From Oscillospiraceae bacterium (GTDB lineage Bacteria; Bacillota; Clostridia; Oscillospirales; Oscillospiraceae), in the NCBI GenBank assembly GCA_015068125.1, contig SVLD01000011.1:1-54716 (forward strand): a stretch of DNA of 54,716 nt, given 5' to 3'. Shown here piece after piece: positions 16,168-25,180 of this stretch. The notes under the pieces were generated by a model. That model saw nothing but the letters and a program-made list of their open reading frames with translations. It had not been told where the DNA came from and ran no database searches. How positions within the stretch are numbered: the first letter of the stretch is position 1; every line of letters begins with the position of its first letter. The position numbers were made by a program, and so were the translations under genes.

Positions 16168-17010
16168 TTACAGCACCTCCGTCTTATGTCGGGTGACATG
16201 GCAGTTGATGTTGATGGCGCAGGGCATACCGGCAATGTGAGTGGGCAGAGTTTCGATATTCAGGCCGATGGCAGTGGTCTTGCCGCCGAAGCCCTGGGGG
16301 CCAATGCCCAGAGCATTGACCTTTTCCAGCATCTCGTCTTCCAGCTCTGCGTAGAAGGGGTCGGGATGGTGAGTGTCCAGGGGGCGCATAATGGCCTTCT
16401 TAGCCAGCAGCGCGGCCTTGTCGAAGGTACCGCCGATGCCCACGCCGATGACCATGGGAGGGCAGGGGTTGGGGCCGGCGTTTTCCACGGTTTCCAGGAT
16501 GAAATCCTTGATGCCCTGCAAGCCCGCGGAGGGCTTGAACATCCGGATAGCGCTCATGTTCTCACTGCCGAAGCCCTTGGGACCAACGGTGATTTTCACC
16601 TGATCGCCGGGGACGATCTCGGTATAGAGCATGGCGGGGGTGTTGTCGCCGGTGTTGCCCCGGCGGACGGGATCGCCCACCACGGACTTGCGCAGGTAGC
16701 CCTTGTCATAGCCCCGGCGCACGCCCTCATCCACTGCCAGCCGCAGGTCGCCGCCCACAAAGTGGACATCCTGGCCGATCTCCAGGAACACGCAGGCCAT
16801 GCCGGTATCCTGGCAGATGGGGACATTTTCCCGGTCGGCGATGTTATAGTTTTCGATGATATTGTCCAGCACGCCCTTGGCAATCTCGCCGTCCTCGCAG
16901 GCGCGGCAGCGCTCAATGGCGCACTTTACATCCCCGGGGAGGTGGTTGTTGGCTTCAATGCACAGCCGCTCCACCACATCGGTGATTAGGCTGACTTCAA
17001 TTTCTCTCAT
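16168..17010 (-). CDS. fumA: Fumarate hydratase class I, alpha subunit
   Basis: The larger subunit (280 residues) carries the [4Fe-4S] cluster of class I fumarase. Cysteines suited to bind it occur in VPICQDTGMA (near residue 62), the PCPPMVIGVGIGG motif (near 196) and GIGPQGFGGKTTA (near 244, without Cys but conserved in the family). Length and order of motifs match FumA/TtdA alpha chains. The ATG has AAGGAGGG seven bases upstream. The gap of 232 bases to frdA holds repeats and no clear promoter, so it may belong to the same transcript as frdA. Confidence 0.92.
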   Translation of the reverse strand: MREIEVSLITDVVERLCIEANNHLPGDVKCAIERCRACEDGEIAKGVLDNIIENYNIADRENVPICQDTGMACVFLEIGQDVHFVGGDLRLAVDEGVRRGYDKGYLRKSVVGDPVRRGNTGDNTPAMLYTEIVPGDQVKITVGPKGFGSENMSAIRMFKPSAGLQGIKDFILETVENAGPNPCPPMVIGVGIGGTFDKAALLAKKAIMRPLDTHHPDPFYAELEDEMLEKVNALGIGPQGFGGKTTAIGLNIETLPTHIAGMPCAININCHVTRHKTEVL

Positions 17011-17070
17011 AATTTCCCTCCTTAAAGGAAGTCAAATTTCGGTTTATTGCTCTGTTTGGCAGAAACCTTG

Positions 17071-17203
17071 GCCTCCTCTTTGAGGGGGCTGTCGCCGCCG
17101 CAAGGCGGTGACTGGGGGAGTATAGTAATGACAATAATACACTCCCTCAGTCAAAAATCAAAGATTTTTGCCAGCTCCCTCAGGGAGGGAGCCGAGGGCA
17201 CTT
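17071..17203. repeat. Intergenic hairpin repeat, class B, between frdA and fumA
   Basis: Outer stems CCTCCTCTTTGAGGGGG and CTCCCTCAGGGAGGGAG flank two variable hairpins, GTCGCCGCCGCAAGGCGGTGAC and GTCAAAAATC...GATTTTTGCCAG (first and last bases shown). The rest of 17011-17242 holds no gene or clear promoter. Confidence 0.65.
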
Positions 17204-17242
17204 GCGTGCCTGAGTAGCTGTAATTGAGCGACAAAACCCAAT

Positions 17243-18841
17243 TTAGCGCTCGTGGCGGGCGTACTTGGGCAGCAGCAGGGGAGATACACCATCTTCCGCG
17301 CAGCCGGCATCCTTCAGCATTTCCGCATACTGGTAGATGTGATCCAGGTTGGGGGTGCCCAGCTGGATCTCCTTGGCCTTGGCGGCAGCAGCCTTACCGG
17401 CGTTGCGGCCAAAGACGATGATATCCAGCAGAGAGTTGCCCATCAGACGGTTGCGGCCATGGATACCGCCAACGGCTTCGCCGGCCACCAGCAGGTTGGG
17501 GATAGCTTTGGTGAAGCCCTCGCCGCCGATCTCCAAACCGCCGTTCTGGTAGTGCAGAGTGGGGTAGACCAAAATGGGGACTTTTCTCATATCAATGCCA
17601 TAGTTCAGGTACATCCGGAGCATGGCGGGGATGCGCTTTTCAATGGTGCCTTCGCCGTGGATCATTTCGATCATGGGGGTGTCCAGCCATACGCCGCTGC
17701 CCAGGGGGGTATCTACGCCCTTGCCGTTGGCACATTCCCGAATGATGGCGGAAGCGGAAACGTCTCTTGTTTCCAGAGGGTGCGCATAAGCCTCACCGTC
17801 TTTGTTGACCAGCATGGCGCCGATGGAACGCACCTTTTCGGTGACCAGCGCGCCGAAGATCTGGCTGGGGTAGGCAACGCCGGTGGGGTGGTACTGGATG
17901 GTATCCTGGTACAGCAGCGGCGCGCCGGCGCGATAGCCCAGGATCAGGCCGTCAGCGGTGGCACCGTAGTGGTTGGAGGTGGGGAAGTTCTGGTAGTGCA
18001 GACGGCCTGCACCGCCGGTGGCGATGATGACAGTCTTTGCCTTGGCTACCAGGTAGTCACCGGTTTCCATGTTCAGCAGCACAGCACCGGCAACCTGACC
18101 CTTTTCGTCCTTCAGCAGTTCCACAGCGGAGGTGAACTCCACCACGGGAATCTTGCGGTTGAGAACCTCGTCACGGACGGTACGCATGATTTCCGCGCCG
18201 GAGTAGTCCTTGCAGGCGTGCATACGCTTCCGGGAGGTGCCGCCGCCGTGGGTGGTGACCATGCGGCCGTCCTCGTCCTTATCGAACATAACGCCCAGGT
18301 CATTGAGCCAGCGGATGGCGTCGGGCGCTTCCATGACCAGCCGCCGCAGCAGCTCGGGACGGGCAGCGAAGTGGCCGCCGCCGAAGGCGTCCAGATAGTG
18401 CTGTACCGGGGAGTCGTTTTCCTTGTCGGCAGCCTGGATGCCGCCCTCAGCCATCATGGTGTTGGCGTCGCCGATGCGGAGCTTGGTGACCACCATGACA
18501 TTGGCGCCGGCTTCGTGAGCCTCAATGGCAGCAGAAGCGCCTGCGCCGCCGCCGCCGATGACCAGGACATCTACATCATAGTCAATCTTGGTCAGGTCAA
18601 TATTTTCGTTCAGCAGACGGCTGTTGGAATGGATCAGGTCGGTGAGCTCCACGGGGGCTTTCTGTCCCTTGTTGGGGCCGACCTGGATCTGCTTGAAGCC
18701 CTCGGGGCGATAGTCCGGGTGGTAGGCTTTCAGCAGCTCGCTCTTTTCCTCAGCGGTCATACGGGGGGGCTCCATGCCCATGCGCTCGGCACGGGTGGCC
18801 TCTACCTTTTTGATGGATTCCAGCATAGATTCCGTAAACAT
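17243..18841 (-). CDS. frdA: Fumarate reductase/succinate dehydrogenase-type flavoprotein, predicted soluble
   Basis: The subunit reduces fumarate to succinate at its FAD. FAD-fold VIGGGGAGASAA begins at residue 94; catalytic-region motifs are HGGGTSRKRMH (about 199), QYHPTG (about 312), ETRDVSAS (about 350), PTLHYQNGG (about 429) and NRLMGNSLLD (about 463). Three features differ from the membrane enzymes. The residue that carries covalent FAD (His in the SHT motif) is Asn127 here (ANTMMAEGG), as in L-aspartate oxidase-like enzymes, so FAD should be noncovalent. There is an N-terminal extension of about 88 residues. Only about 46 residues follow the FAD fold, so the usual C-terminal helical domain is missing. 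It sits 12 bases after frdB in the Hdr/Flox operon. Confidence 0.88.
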   Translation of the reverse strand: MFTESMLESIKKVEATRAERMGMEPPRMTAEEKSELLKAYHPDYRPEGFKQIQVGPNKGQKAPVELTDLIHSNSRLLNENIDLTKIDYDVDVLVIGGGGAGASAAIEAHEAGANVMVVTKLRIGDANTMMAEGGIQAADKENDSPVQHYLDAFGGGHFAARPELLRRLVMEAPDAIRWLNDLGVMFDKDEDGRMVTTHGGGTSRKRMHACKDYSGAEIMRTVRDEVLNRKIPVVEFTSAVELLKDEKGQVAGAVLLNMETGDYLVAKAKTVIIATGGAGRLHYQNFPTSNHYGATADGLILGYRAGAPLLYQDTIQYHPTGVAYPSQIFGALVTEKVRSIGAMLVNKDGEAYAHPLETRDVSASAIIRECANGKGVDTPLGSGVWLDTPMIEMIHGEGTIEKRIPAMLRMYLNYGIDMRKVPILVYPTLHYQNGGLEIGGEGFTKAIPNLLVAGEAVGGIHGRNRLMGNSLLDIIVFGRNAGKAAAAKAKEIQLGTPNLDHIYQYAEMLKDAGCAEDGVSPLLLPKYARHER

Positions 18842-18853
18842 GATAACCCCTCC

Positions 18854-19528
18854 TTACTTTTCAATATCCCGGTGGTTGTACAGCTCCTGCATCTCGGAGA
18901 TGGGCTTCTGCATAATGGCCTCGATGAGTTCGTCGTAGGCGCCGGAGTTGATTTCTTCTACCCGGTTTGCAAGATGCTGGGATTTGGGAGCGATGTACTT
19001 GCCGGTGAGCCGACGGGCCAGCAGGCCCACCATGGGGTGGCTGATGCCGGCGGGGCAGCGGACGGAGCAGCAGCCGCAGCCGACGCAGTCGAAGCTCTCC
19101 TCCGCGCACTTTTCAAATTCGCCCCGCTGGGCGTAAGCGATATACTGCATGACATTCAGGCTCTGGGTGCAGGCCTTGGTGCAGGCGTTGCAGCCAATGC
19201 AGGCGTAAATTTCGGGGTACAGCTCCATCATCACCCGCTGATCGGCCTTCAGACCCTCAATGTCGTAGGTCCGCTTGTCAGTGGGGAAGAAGGGGATGGA
19301 TGCCACATACATGCCCTCCTGAACCTGGGTCTGGCAAGCCAGACAGGTCTTCAGCTCATTGCTGCCCTTAATGCGGTAGATGGTGGCACAGGCACCGCAG
19401 AAGCCGTGGCGGCAGCCGCAGCCCCGGGTGAGGGTGTAACCGGCGTATTCCATGGCGGTCATGATGGTCAGATCGCCGGGGACGGAATACTTTTTGCCGA
19501 AAAAGTAGACATTTACCATATTTTCCAT
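18854..19528 (-). CDS. frdB: Fumarate reductase iron-sulfur subunit with 2Fe-2S and two 4Fe-4S sites
   Basis: This 224-residue protein passes electrons to FrdA. The N-terminal plant-type ferredoxin domain has the [2Fe-2S] ligands in GCGCRHGFCGAC (Cys 39, 44, 47) and CLAC (Cys 62, 65). The C-terminal helical domain has CIGCNACTKAC (110-120) and CVGCGCCSVRCP (148-158), consistent with two [4Fe-4S] clusters. Classic FrdB has one 4Fe-4S and one 3Fe-4S that faces quinone; here both motifs have full cysteine sets and there is no FrdC/FrdD gene, so quinone use is unlikely. No signal peptide or membrane segment is seen. The start has AAGGAGG nine bases upstream. Confidence 0.9.
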   Translation of the reverse strand: MENMVNVYFFGKKYSVPGDLTIMTAMEYAGYTLTRGCGCRHGFCGACATIYRIKGSNELKTCLACQTQVQEGMYVASIPFFPTDKRTYDIEGLKADQRVMMELYPEIYACIGCNACTKACTQSLNVMQYIAYAQRGEFEKCAEESFDCVGCGCCSVRCPAGISHPMVGLLARRLTGKYIAPKSQHLANRVEEINSGAYDELIEAIMQKPISEMQELYNHRDIEK

Positions 19529-19542
19529 TGGCGTAGTCCTCC

Positions 19543-20400
19543 TTAGTATTCGTTAGGTAGCTCGTCGATTTCGTCGAAGCGGAACACGGGGCCGTCCTTG
19601 CAGACATACTTGGTGCCGATGTTGCACCGGCCGCATTTGCCCACGCCGCACTTCATCCGCAGCTCCAGGGTGGTATAGACCTGCTCGTTGGAGAAGCCAA
19701 GTTCTTTCAGGCCCTGCAGGCAGAATTTGATCATAATGGGAGGTCCGCAGAGCAGAGCCACCTTGTTGGTGTCGAAATTCAGTTCTTTCAGGTAGCTGGG
19801 AACAAAGCCCACATGGCCGTCCCAACCCTCCTGCTCCCGGTCGATGGTCAGGTGAACATTGACGCCGGGGGCTTTCGACCAAACTTCCTCGATTTCCTTG
19901 CGCTGCACCAGATCGTCGGCGCTGCGGGAACCGTAGAGGATATCCACAGTGCCATAGTTTTCCCGATTGTCCAGCACATAGTTGATGACGCTGCGCAGGG
20001 GCGCCAGGCCGATACCGCCGGCGATAAACAGCAGATTCTGTCCCTTCAGGGCGGTTTCCACCGGGAAGTGGTTGCCGTAGGGGCCACGAACCAGAACTTC
20101 ATCACCCACCTGGAGGGTGTGGAGCTGATCAGTCAGCTGGCCGCAGCGCTTGATGGAGAATTCCTGGTATTCCTTATTGGTGGGCGAGGAGGTAATGGAG
20201 AACATAGCCTCGCTGACGCCGGGCAGGCACACCATGGCGCACTGGCCGGGCATATGCGCAAAGAGCTTGCCGCCGCCGGGAGCATTGACCCGGAAGGTCT
20301 TGACATCGGGGGTTTCCTCCCGGATGTCGGTGATGATGCCTACCTGGGGGATCAAGGTATCTCGCATGTAGCCGGGATTACAGGTACATTCGTGCATCAT
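19543..20400 (-). CDS. floxA: FAD/NAD(P)-binding oxidoreductase subunit, FloxA-like
   Basis: A ferredoxin-reductase-like protein of 285 residues that would take electrons from NADH. It has the FAD motif MFSITSSPTN near residue 67, GPYGNHFP near 105, the NAD-binding IAGGIGLAPLRS near 124, and LCGPPIMI near 220. A C-terminal [2Fe-2S] site (CGVGKCGRC, then KYVCKDGP) resembles PyrK, hydrogenase gamma subunits and AsrB. In Desulfovibrio the FloxABCD proteins oxidise NADH for HdrABC; gene order here supports the same role. The ATG at 20400 overlaps the stop of the preceding gene; an ATG one codon later is equally possible. Confidence 0.85.
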   Translation of the reverse strand: MMHECTCNPGYMRDTLIPQVGIITDIREETPDVKTFRVNAPGGGKLFAHMPGQCAMVCLPGVSEAMFSITSSPTNKEYQEFSIKRCGQLTDQLHTLQVGDEVLVRGPYGNHFPVETALKGQNLLFIAGGIGLAPLRSVINYVLDNRENYGTVDILYGSRSADDLVQRKEIEEVWSKAPGVNVHLTIDREQEGWDGHVGFVPSYLKELNFDTNKVALLCGPPIMIKFCLQGLKELGFSNEQVYTTLELRMKCGVGKCGRCNIGTKYVCKDGPVFRFDEIDELPNEY

Positions 20401-21422
20401 TTACCCTCCTTTCCGAAGGCCTTGATGACCTTGACGATGTTTAAGTGGCTGGGGCATTTATCCACGCAACGGCCGCAGCCCACGCAGGAGAACATCCCAT
20501 CGTTGTTGGCGGGGAAATAGGCCAGCTTGTGCATAAACCGCTGACGGAACCGCTGCATCTGGCTGGTACGGTTGTTGCCGTGAGCCATCATGGTAAAATC
20601 ACTGTACATACAGCTGTCCCAGCAGCGCATCCGCTGGACACCAGAACCGGTGTTGTAGTCCTTAATGTCGTAGCACTGGCAGGTGGGGCAGACGAAGGTG
20701 CAGGTGCCGCAGGCCAGGCAGGGCTTATACAGCTGCTCCCACAGGGGAGAGTCGAATTTTGTCTTGGCGGCTTCCGCACCCCAGCCCTCCAGGGAGAGAT
20801 CCTTTAGAGGCAGCTTCTCCTGAATGCTGCGGATGGCGGCTTTGGCTTCCTCCACAGCAGTATCATCGGTGCTTTCCAGCAGATTGGACACAGCGGCGGT
20901 GAGGGCTTCGCCCTTTTCGCTCCGGGGCAGCCAGTAGAGATACTCGCCTGCGAACCAGGTGGCTACATCGCCCTCGGGCTGGGCGCAGTCGATGCCAAAG
21001 CAGTGGCAGAAGCAGGAGGTATCCGGCTTGCTGCAGGCCAGGGATACGACGGTGCCGTGGCTGCGGCGGGCGGCATAGTAGCTGTCCACCGGGTCGGACA
21101 GGAAGACCTGATCCAGAACAGCCAAGCCCCGGACATCGCAGGCCTTCATGCCAAAGACTACGAAATCCTTATTTTCAAGCTCTGCTGCGGTGACGGACAG
21201 CTTGCCGTCAACCCGATTGCAGGAATACAGATTTTCACTCTGGGGAAAGAAAACATCCTTGCCGGAGCGGACAGTTTTCAGGGTGTCCAAATCCACATCG
21301 GCGTCTTCGCTGTAAGATGCGAAATTGGTCTTGCCGGCGGTCTTTACCGGCAGGTACAGATCATTCTTGGCGGCGATGGCAGCCAACAGGGAAGGAATGT
21401 CAGATTTTGCGATACGGTACAT
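20397..21422 (-). CDS. floxB: 4Fe-4S dicluster electron-transfer subunit, FloxB-like (AsrA/HydB family)
   Basis: The 341-residue protein belongs to the family of anaerobic sulfite reductase subunit A and related hydrogenase beta chains. The N-terminal part has several cysteines (KACDVRG near 99, SCFCHCFG near 142). The C-terminal part has a two-cluster ferredoxin domain: CLACGTCTFVCPTC (about 235-248) and CVGCGRCVDKCP (about 318-329). It would relay electrons from the FAD/NAD subunit to the rest of the complex. Its frame overlaps floxA (ATGA), and it starts 4 bases after floxC ends. Confidence 0.85.
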   Translation of the reverse strand: MYRIAKSDIPSLLAAIAAKNDLYLPVKTAGKTNFASYSEDADVDLDTLKTVRSGKDVFFPQSENLYSCNRVDGKLSVTAAELENKDFVVFGMKACDVRGLAVLDQVFLSDPVDSYYAARRSHGTVVSLACSKPDTSCFCHCFGIDCAQPEGDVATWFAGEYLYWLPRSEKGEALTAAVSNLLESTDDTAVEEAKAAIRSIQEKLPLKDLSLEGWGAEAAKTKFDSPLWEQLYKPCLACGTCTFVCPTCQCYDIKDYNTGSGVQRMRCWDSCMYSDFTMMAHGNNRTSQMQRFRQRFMHKLAYFPANNDGMFSCVGCGRCVDKCPSHLNIVKVIKAFGKEGK

Positions 21423-21426
21423 ATCC

Positions 21427-22389
21427 TTACCCCCTTCCTACGCCGGGCTCGGCGTCGTCTGTACGGAAGCTGGTCAGAGGAGCGGCGGCTTCAATATCCG
21501 CGCCGGCCTGGTACTCGCCGTACAGGCTGTTGATATCCTTGATAAACTTGCGGTTAAACAGGTGCAGGGGGATGCCCTGGGGGCAGACCCGGCTGCATTC
21601 GCCGCAGTCGGTGCACCGGCCTGCCACATGGAAGGCGCGGATGATATGGAACATTTTCTCCTCGAAGGAGGTGGCGTTGGCCTTCTGAGCGGAGTCAAAC
21701 TTGGTGCTGTCGAAGACGCACTTGCGGCAGGAGCAGGCAGGGCAGACATTCCGGCAGGCGTTGCAGCGGATGCACTTAGAAAGCTCTGCCTGGAAGAAGG
21801 CAAACTTCTCCTCGGGGCTCATGGCCTCGATCTTGGCAATCTCCGCAAAGCGGTCAGCATCGCAGGTGTCCACGCTGTCGCCAATCAGTTCGTCGTAAAT
21901 CTTGTGCTCCTTGCCCTTGCAGACATGGCAGCGCTCCAGCATGGCGTCCTTATAGGCAACTGTCTTGTCGCCGTAGAGGGTGTGAACTGTGAGCACTTCG
22001 CTGCAGTCGGGGTAGCCGGCGCCCTCTACGGAGAGAATGCCCTCGGCGTCGATATTTTCGATCTTCAGCTTGCCTTTGCAGCCTACGCCGATGATGTAGG
22101 CCTTTTCCCGATCAATGCGATGCTCCTTGATGAGCTGATTGAAGCTGTAAGAATCACAGGGTTTCAGGAAGACAAGGGTCTTACCCTCCAATTTGGAGGC
22201 TTCGATCATGTACTTGGACAGATTGGCACCGCAGAAGCCGTTGTAAATAAAATTGCTTTCCAAATCTTCGGCGGTTGCGAAAAAGGCAGGCTCTACATCC
22301 CAGTTGTTTTCGCCCTTGCGCCAGCCTAAAACACGGGCAATTTCGCCGCTTTCCAGCAGGGATTTGGCTCTATGGATCAGTTCTTGCAT
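21427..22389 (-). CDS. floxC: 4Fe-4S electron-transfer subunit, FloxC-like
   Basis: This 320-residue protein resembles coenzyme F420 hydrogenase beta/FloxC chains. It has a non-cluster N-terminal region with FLKPCDSYSF near residue 74 and GVGCKGK near 101, a CHVCKG motif near 164, and a ferredoxin domain with CIRCNACRNVCPAC (about 210) and CTDCGECSRVCPQG (about 266). A cysteine pair CRKC follows the first cluster motif. It overlaps the mvhD stop by 13 bases, so the two subunits are translationally coupled and likely bind each other. Confidence 0.82.
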   Translation of the reverse strand: MQELIHRAKSLLESGEIARVLGWRKGENNWDVEPAFFATAEDLESNFIYNGFCGANLSKYMIEASKLEGKTLVFLKPCDSYSFNQLIKEHRIDREKAYIIGVGCKGKLKIENIDAEGILSVEGAGYPDCSEVLTVHTLYGDKTVAYKDAMLERCHVCKGKEHKIYDELIGDSVDTCDADRFAEIAKIEAMSPEEKFAFFQAELSKCIRCNACRNVCPACSCRKCVFDSTKFDSAQKANATSFEEKMFHIIRAFHVAGRCTDCGECSRVCPQGIPLHLFNRKFIKDINSLYGEYQAGADIEAAAPLTSFRTDDAEPGVGRG

Positions 22390-22814
22390 CGCAAATCCCC
22401 CAATCTTACACTCGGACCCAGGGTCCGGACTTTACTGACAAAACTGTTCATGGTTTCCGAGAACTTCACGCCCTCGGCAGCGGATACCCACTCTACCCGG
22501 GTACGGCCGTTTTCCACGCCCAGGTAATCCAGCATGCTAAACAGCAGCGTCATCCGGCGGCGGGCGTAGTAGTTGCCGGTGGAGTAGTGGCAGTCGCCGG
22601 GGTGGCAGCCGCAGAGGATCACGCCGTCTGCGCCCTTTTCAAAGGCACGCAGAATAAACATGGGGTTGACACGGCAGGAGCAGGGAACCTTGATGATCTT
22701 CACATCCGCCGGATAAGCCAGACGGCTGGAGCCGGCCAGGTCCGCGCCGGCATAGCTGCACCAGTTGCAGCAGAAGGCTACAATGGTCGGTTTCCAATTT
22801 TCATTTACCGGCAT
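22377..22814 (-). CDS. mvhD: MvhD/FloxD-type [2Fe-2S] linker protein of the Hdr complex
   Basis: MvhD-family proteins carry one [2Fe-2S] cluster and connect an electron donor module to HdrA. The 145-residue protein has all family cysteine motifs: FCCNWCSYAGAD (about 14-25), VPCSCRVNP (about 43) and CGCHPGDCHY (about 68-77). It overlaps hdrA by 10 bases and floxC by 13. It shows that the HdrA here takes electrons from the Flox module rather than from a hydrogenase, since no [NiFe] hydrogenase genes are present. Confidence 0.92.
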   Translation of the reverse strand: MPVNENWKPTIVAFCCNWCSYAGADLAGSSRLAYPADVKIIKVPCSCRVNPMFILRAFEKGADGVILCGCHPGDCHYSTGNYYARRRMTLLFSMLDYLGVENGRTRVEWVSAAEGVKFSETMNSFVSKVRTLGPSVRLGDLRCKN

Positions 22815-24793
22815 ATTGCATCCACCTCCGCAAGAATTTGTCTGTTAGAGAAGCCCTGCAGATCCATAGCGCCGCTGGGGCAGGTGACGGTACAAGCGCC
22901 GCAGCCCTGGCACAGAGCGCCGTTGACCACCGCAATACGGCGGGTCTCCCGGATGCCGTGGTCGTTAACCAGCTTATCCTCGTAGGAGATAGCGCCGTAG
23001 GGGCACACGTTGGCGCACTGGGAGCAGCCGTTGCACAGCAGCTCGTCAGCCTTGGCGGTGCAGGGGTTGGTCTTGAGCTTATCCTTGGCCAGCAATCCGA
23101 TGACCTTCACCGCAGCCGCGCCGGCCTGGGCGACGGTTTCGGGAATGTCCTTGGGACCCTGGCAAACACCGGACAGGAACACACCTGCCGTGGGAGATTC
23201 CACAGGCCGCAGCTTGGGATGGGCCTCGGTGAGGAAATTGTTGGTATCAATGGAGGCGGTGAGCATGGTTGCGATTTTCCGCACATCGGGGTTGGGCTCG
23301 ATGGCGGTGGCCAGAACCACCATATCCGCCTTTTTCAGAATCTGCTTGCCCTCCAAGAGGTCAACGCCGTGAACCAGCAGACTGCCATCGCTCTGGGGGG
23401 CAACCTTGCCCACCTGACCCTTGACATAGTTCACACCGTAGTCCTCCACAGCCCGGCGGTAGAATTCGTCAAAATTCTTACCGGGGGTACGGACATCGAT
23501 GTAGAACACCGTCACATTGGTGTCCGGGTACTTATCCCGGATCAGCATGGCGTGCTTGGCGGTGTACATACAGCAGATCTTGGAGCAGTAGGGCTTGCCC
23601 CGGTCATCGGAGCAGCGGCTGCCCACGCACTGGATGAACACGATCTCCTTGGGGGCTTTGCCGTCGGACAGACGCTCCAGGTGACCCTTGGTGGGGCCGG
23701 CGGCGTTCATGATCCGCTCCAGCTCCAGGGAGGTAATGACATCCTTGCTCTCGTTGTAAGCATATTCACCGTACTTATCCAGCTTGATGGTATCGAAGCC
23801 GGTGGCGACGACAATGGCGCCGTAGTTCTCGGTGATGATTTCATCCTGCTGGGTGTAGTCGATGGCGCCGGCCTGGCAGAATTTCTCGCAGATGCCGCAC
23901 TTGCCGGTCTTCATCTTGATACAGTTGGCTGCGTCAATGACAGGCACATTGGGAATGGCCTGGGCGAAGGGGGTGTAGATGGCGCTGCGGGTGTTTAAGC
24001 CCCGGTTAAATTCGTTCAGAGGCTTCTTGGAGGGGCACTTTTCCTGGCAGATGCCGCAGCCGGTGCACTTGTCCATGTTGACAAAGCGAGCCTTCTTGCG
24101 GATATCCACGGTGAAATTGCCCACGAAGCCGGAGACTTTTTCCACTTCGGAGTAAGTATGGATGGTGATATTCTCATGGGCGGCGGCTTCCACCATCTTG
24201 GGAGTCAGAATACAGGCGGAGCAGTCCAGGGTGGGGAAGGTCTTATCCAGCTGGCTCATACGGCCGCCGATGGAGGGGGTCTTCTCCACAATATCTACCT
24301 TGTAGCCGGCGTCGGCAATGTCGATAGCGGTCTGGATGCCGGCGATACCACCGCCGATGACCAGCGCCCGCTTGGTGACCATGCTTTCGCCCTGCTGCAA
24401 GGGGGTGTTCAGATGAACCTTGGCAACGGCGGCACGCATGAGGATGGTGGCCTTTTCCGTAGCTTCGGCCATGTCCTTATGAATCCAGGAGCAGTGCTCA
24501 CGGATGTTGGCGATCTCCACCATGTAGGGGTTGATGCCGGCACGCTCTGCGGCCTTGCGGAAGGTGGCTTCGTGCATCCGGGGGGAGCAGGAGCAGACCA
24601 CGATGCCGGAGAGGTTCTTTTCTTTTACAGCGGCGGCGATCCGGGACTGGCCGGCTTCGCTGCACATATAGGGATAGTCTTCGGCGTGGACAACGCCCTG
24701 TTCCTTCAGAGCCATTTCCACGACTTTCTTTACGTCCACCGTTGCGGCGATATTACTGCCGCAGTGACAGACAAAAACACCGATTCTTTGCAT
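22805..24793 (-). CDS. hdrA: Heterodisulfide reductase-like subunit A, probable electron-bifurcating flavoprotein
   Basis: HdrA holds the FAD at which electron bifurcation takes place in methanogen HdrABC. The 662-residue protein has the full domain set: N-terminal VCHCGSNIAATVDV segment, FAD fold VIGGGIAGIQTAIDIADAG near residue 147, the HdrA-specific cysteine cluster TFPTLDCSACILTPKM near 189, ferredoxin motifs CTGCGICQEKCP (about 243) and CGICEKFC (about 299), a second FAD-fold half, and a C-terminal two-cluster ferredoxin CNGCSQCANVCP and CQGCGACTVTCP (about 590-640). The C-terminal ferredoxin is the expected exit to soluble ferredoxin. Bifurcation is inferred, not shown. Confidence 0.92.
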   Translation of the reverse strand: MQRIGVFVCHCGSNIAATVDVKKVVEMALKEQGVVHAEDYPYMCSEAGQSRIAAAVKEKNLSGIVVCSCSPRMHEATFRKAAERAGINPYMVEIANIREHCSWIHKDMAEATEKATILMRAAVAKVHLNTPLQQGESMVTKRALVIGGGIAGIQTAIDIADAGYKVDIVEKTPSIGGRMSQLDKTFPTLDCSACILTPKMVEAAAHENITIHTYSEVEKVSGFVGNFTVDIRKKARFVNMDKCTGCGICQEKCPSKKPLNEFNRGLNTRSAIYTPFAQAIPNVPVIDAANCIKMKTGKCGICEKFCQAGAIDYTQQDEIITENYGAIVVATGFDTIKLDKYGEYAYNESKDVITSLELERIMNAAGPTKGHLERLSDGKAPKEIVFIQCVGSRCSDDRGKPYCSKICCMYTAKHAMLIRDKYPDTNVTVFYIDVRTPGKNFDEFYRRAVEDYGVNYVKGQVGKVAPQSDGSLLVHGVDLLEGKQILKKADMVVLATAIEPNPDVRKIATMLTASIDTNNFLTEAHPKLRPVESPTAGVFLSGVCQGPKDIPETVAQAGAAAVKVIGLLAKDKLKTNPCTAKADELLCNGCSQCANVCPYGAISYEDKLVNDHGIRETRRIAVVNGALCQGCGACTVTCPSGAMDLQGFSNRQILAEVDAICR

Positions 24794-24799
24794 GGCAGT

Positions 24800-25180
24800 T
24801 TACCTCCGGTACTTTCTGAATGCGCTCATGAGAAGCTGCTGCGGGGTTTCTTCATCCAGCAGAGCAGGAATTTCATCGGGAGAAAGCATCTGCTGGCCAC
24901 GGCTGCGAACGTAAACCTGCCGGGCGGCATCAATGAGCTGGCCGGGCTTGACGCCCCGGGGGCAGCGCTCCACGCAGGCAAAGCAGCTGAGGCACTTTTC
25001 CAGAGAAGTGCTTGCCATCAGCGCTTCGATATTTTCGTTCTGGACATAGCTGACAAACAGGTGGGGGGGAATGTCCATGTTTTCAAAATTAGGGCAGGAG
25101 GCGGAGCACTTGCCGCACTTCATGCATTTCAAGGGATTGACGCCGCTGATTTCTTTGATCTGCTGCACTTGCTTGTTCAT
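24800..25180 (-). CDS. hdrC: Heterodisulfide reductase-like subunit C
   Basis: A small ferredoxin of 126 residues that links HdrA to HdrB. It has two [4Fe-4S] motifs, CMKCGKCSASCP (about 19-30) and CLSCFACVERCPRG (about 63-76), spaced as in HdrC. Its ATG overlaps the hdrB stop by one base (TGATG). The C-terminal tail is hydrophilic, with no membrane anchor such as HdrE would need. Confidence 0.9.
   Translation of the reverse strand: MNKQVQQIKEISGVNPLKCMKCGKCSASCPNFENMDIPPHLFVSYVQNENIEALMASTSLEKCLSCFACVERCPRGVKPGQLIDAARQVYVRSRGQQMLSPDEIPALLDEETPQQLLMSAFRKYRR

Noticed and set aside
15607..17010. L-tartrate dehydratase subunits
   Set aside because: Same fold, but the gene string with malate dehydrogenase and fumarate reductase makes fumarase far more likely.
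17252..19546. A 764-codon plus-strand frame opposite frdA and frdB
   Set aside because: It spans two well-identified genes on the other strand and shows only mirrored low-complexity sequence with no ribosome binding site.
22377..22814. Link to a [NiFe] hydrogenase (MvhAG) because of mvhD
   Set aside because: No hydrogenase subunit genes are in the window, and Flox-like genes follow directly, so NADH is the likely donor.
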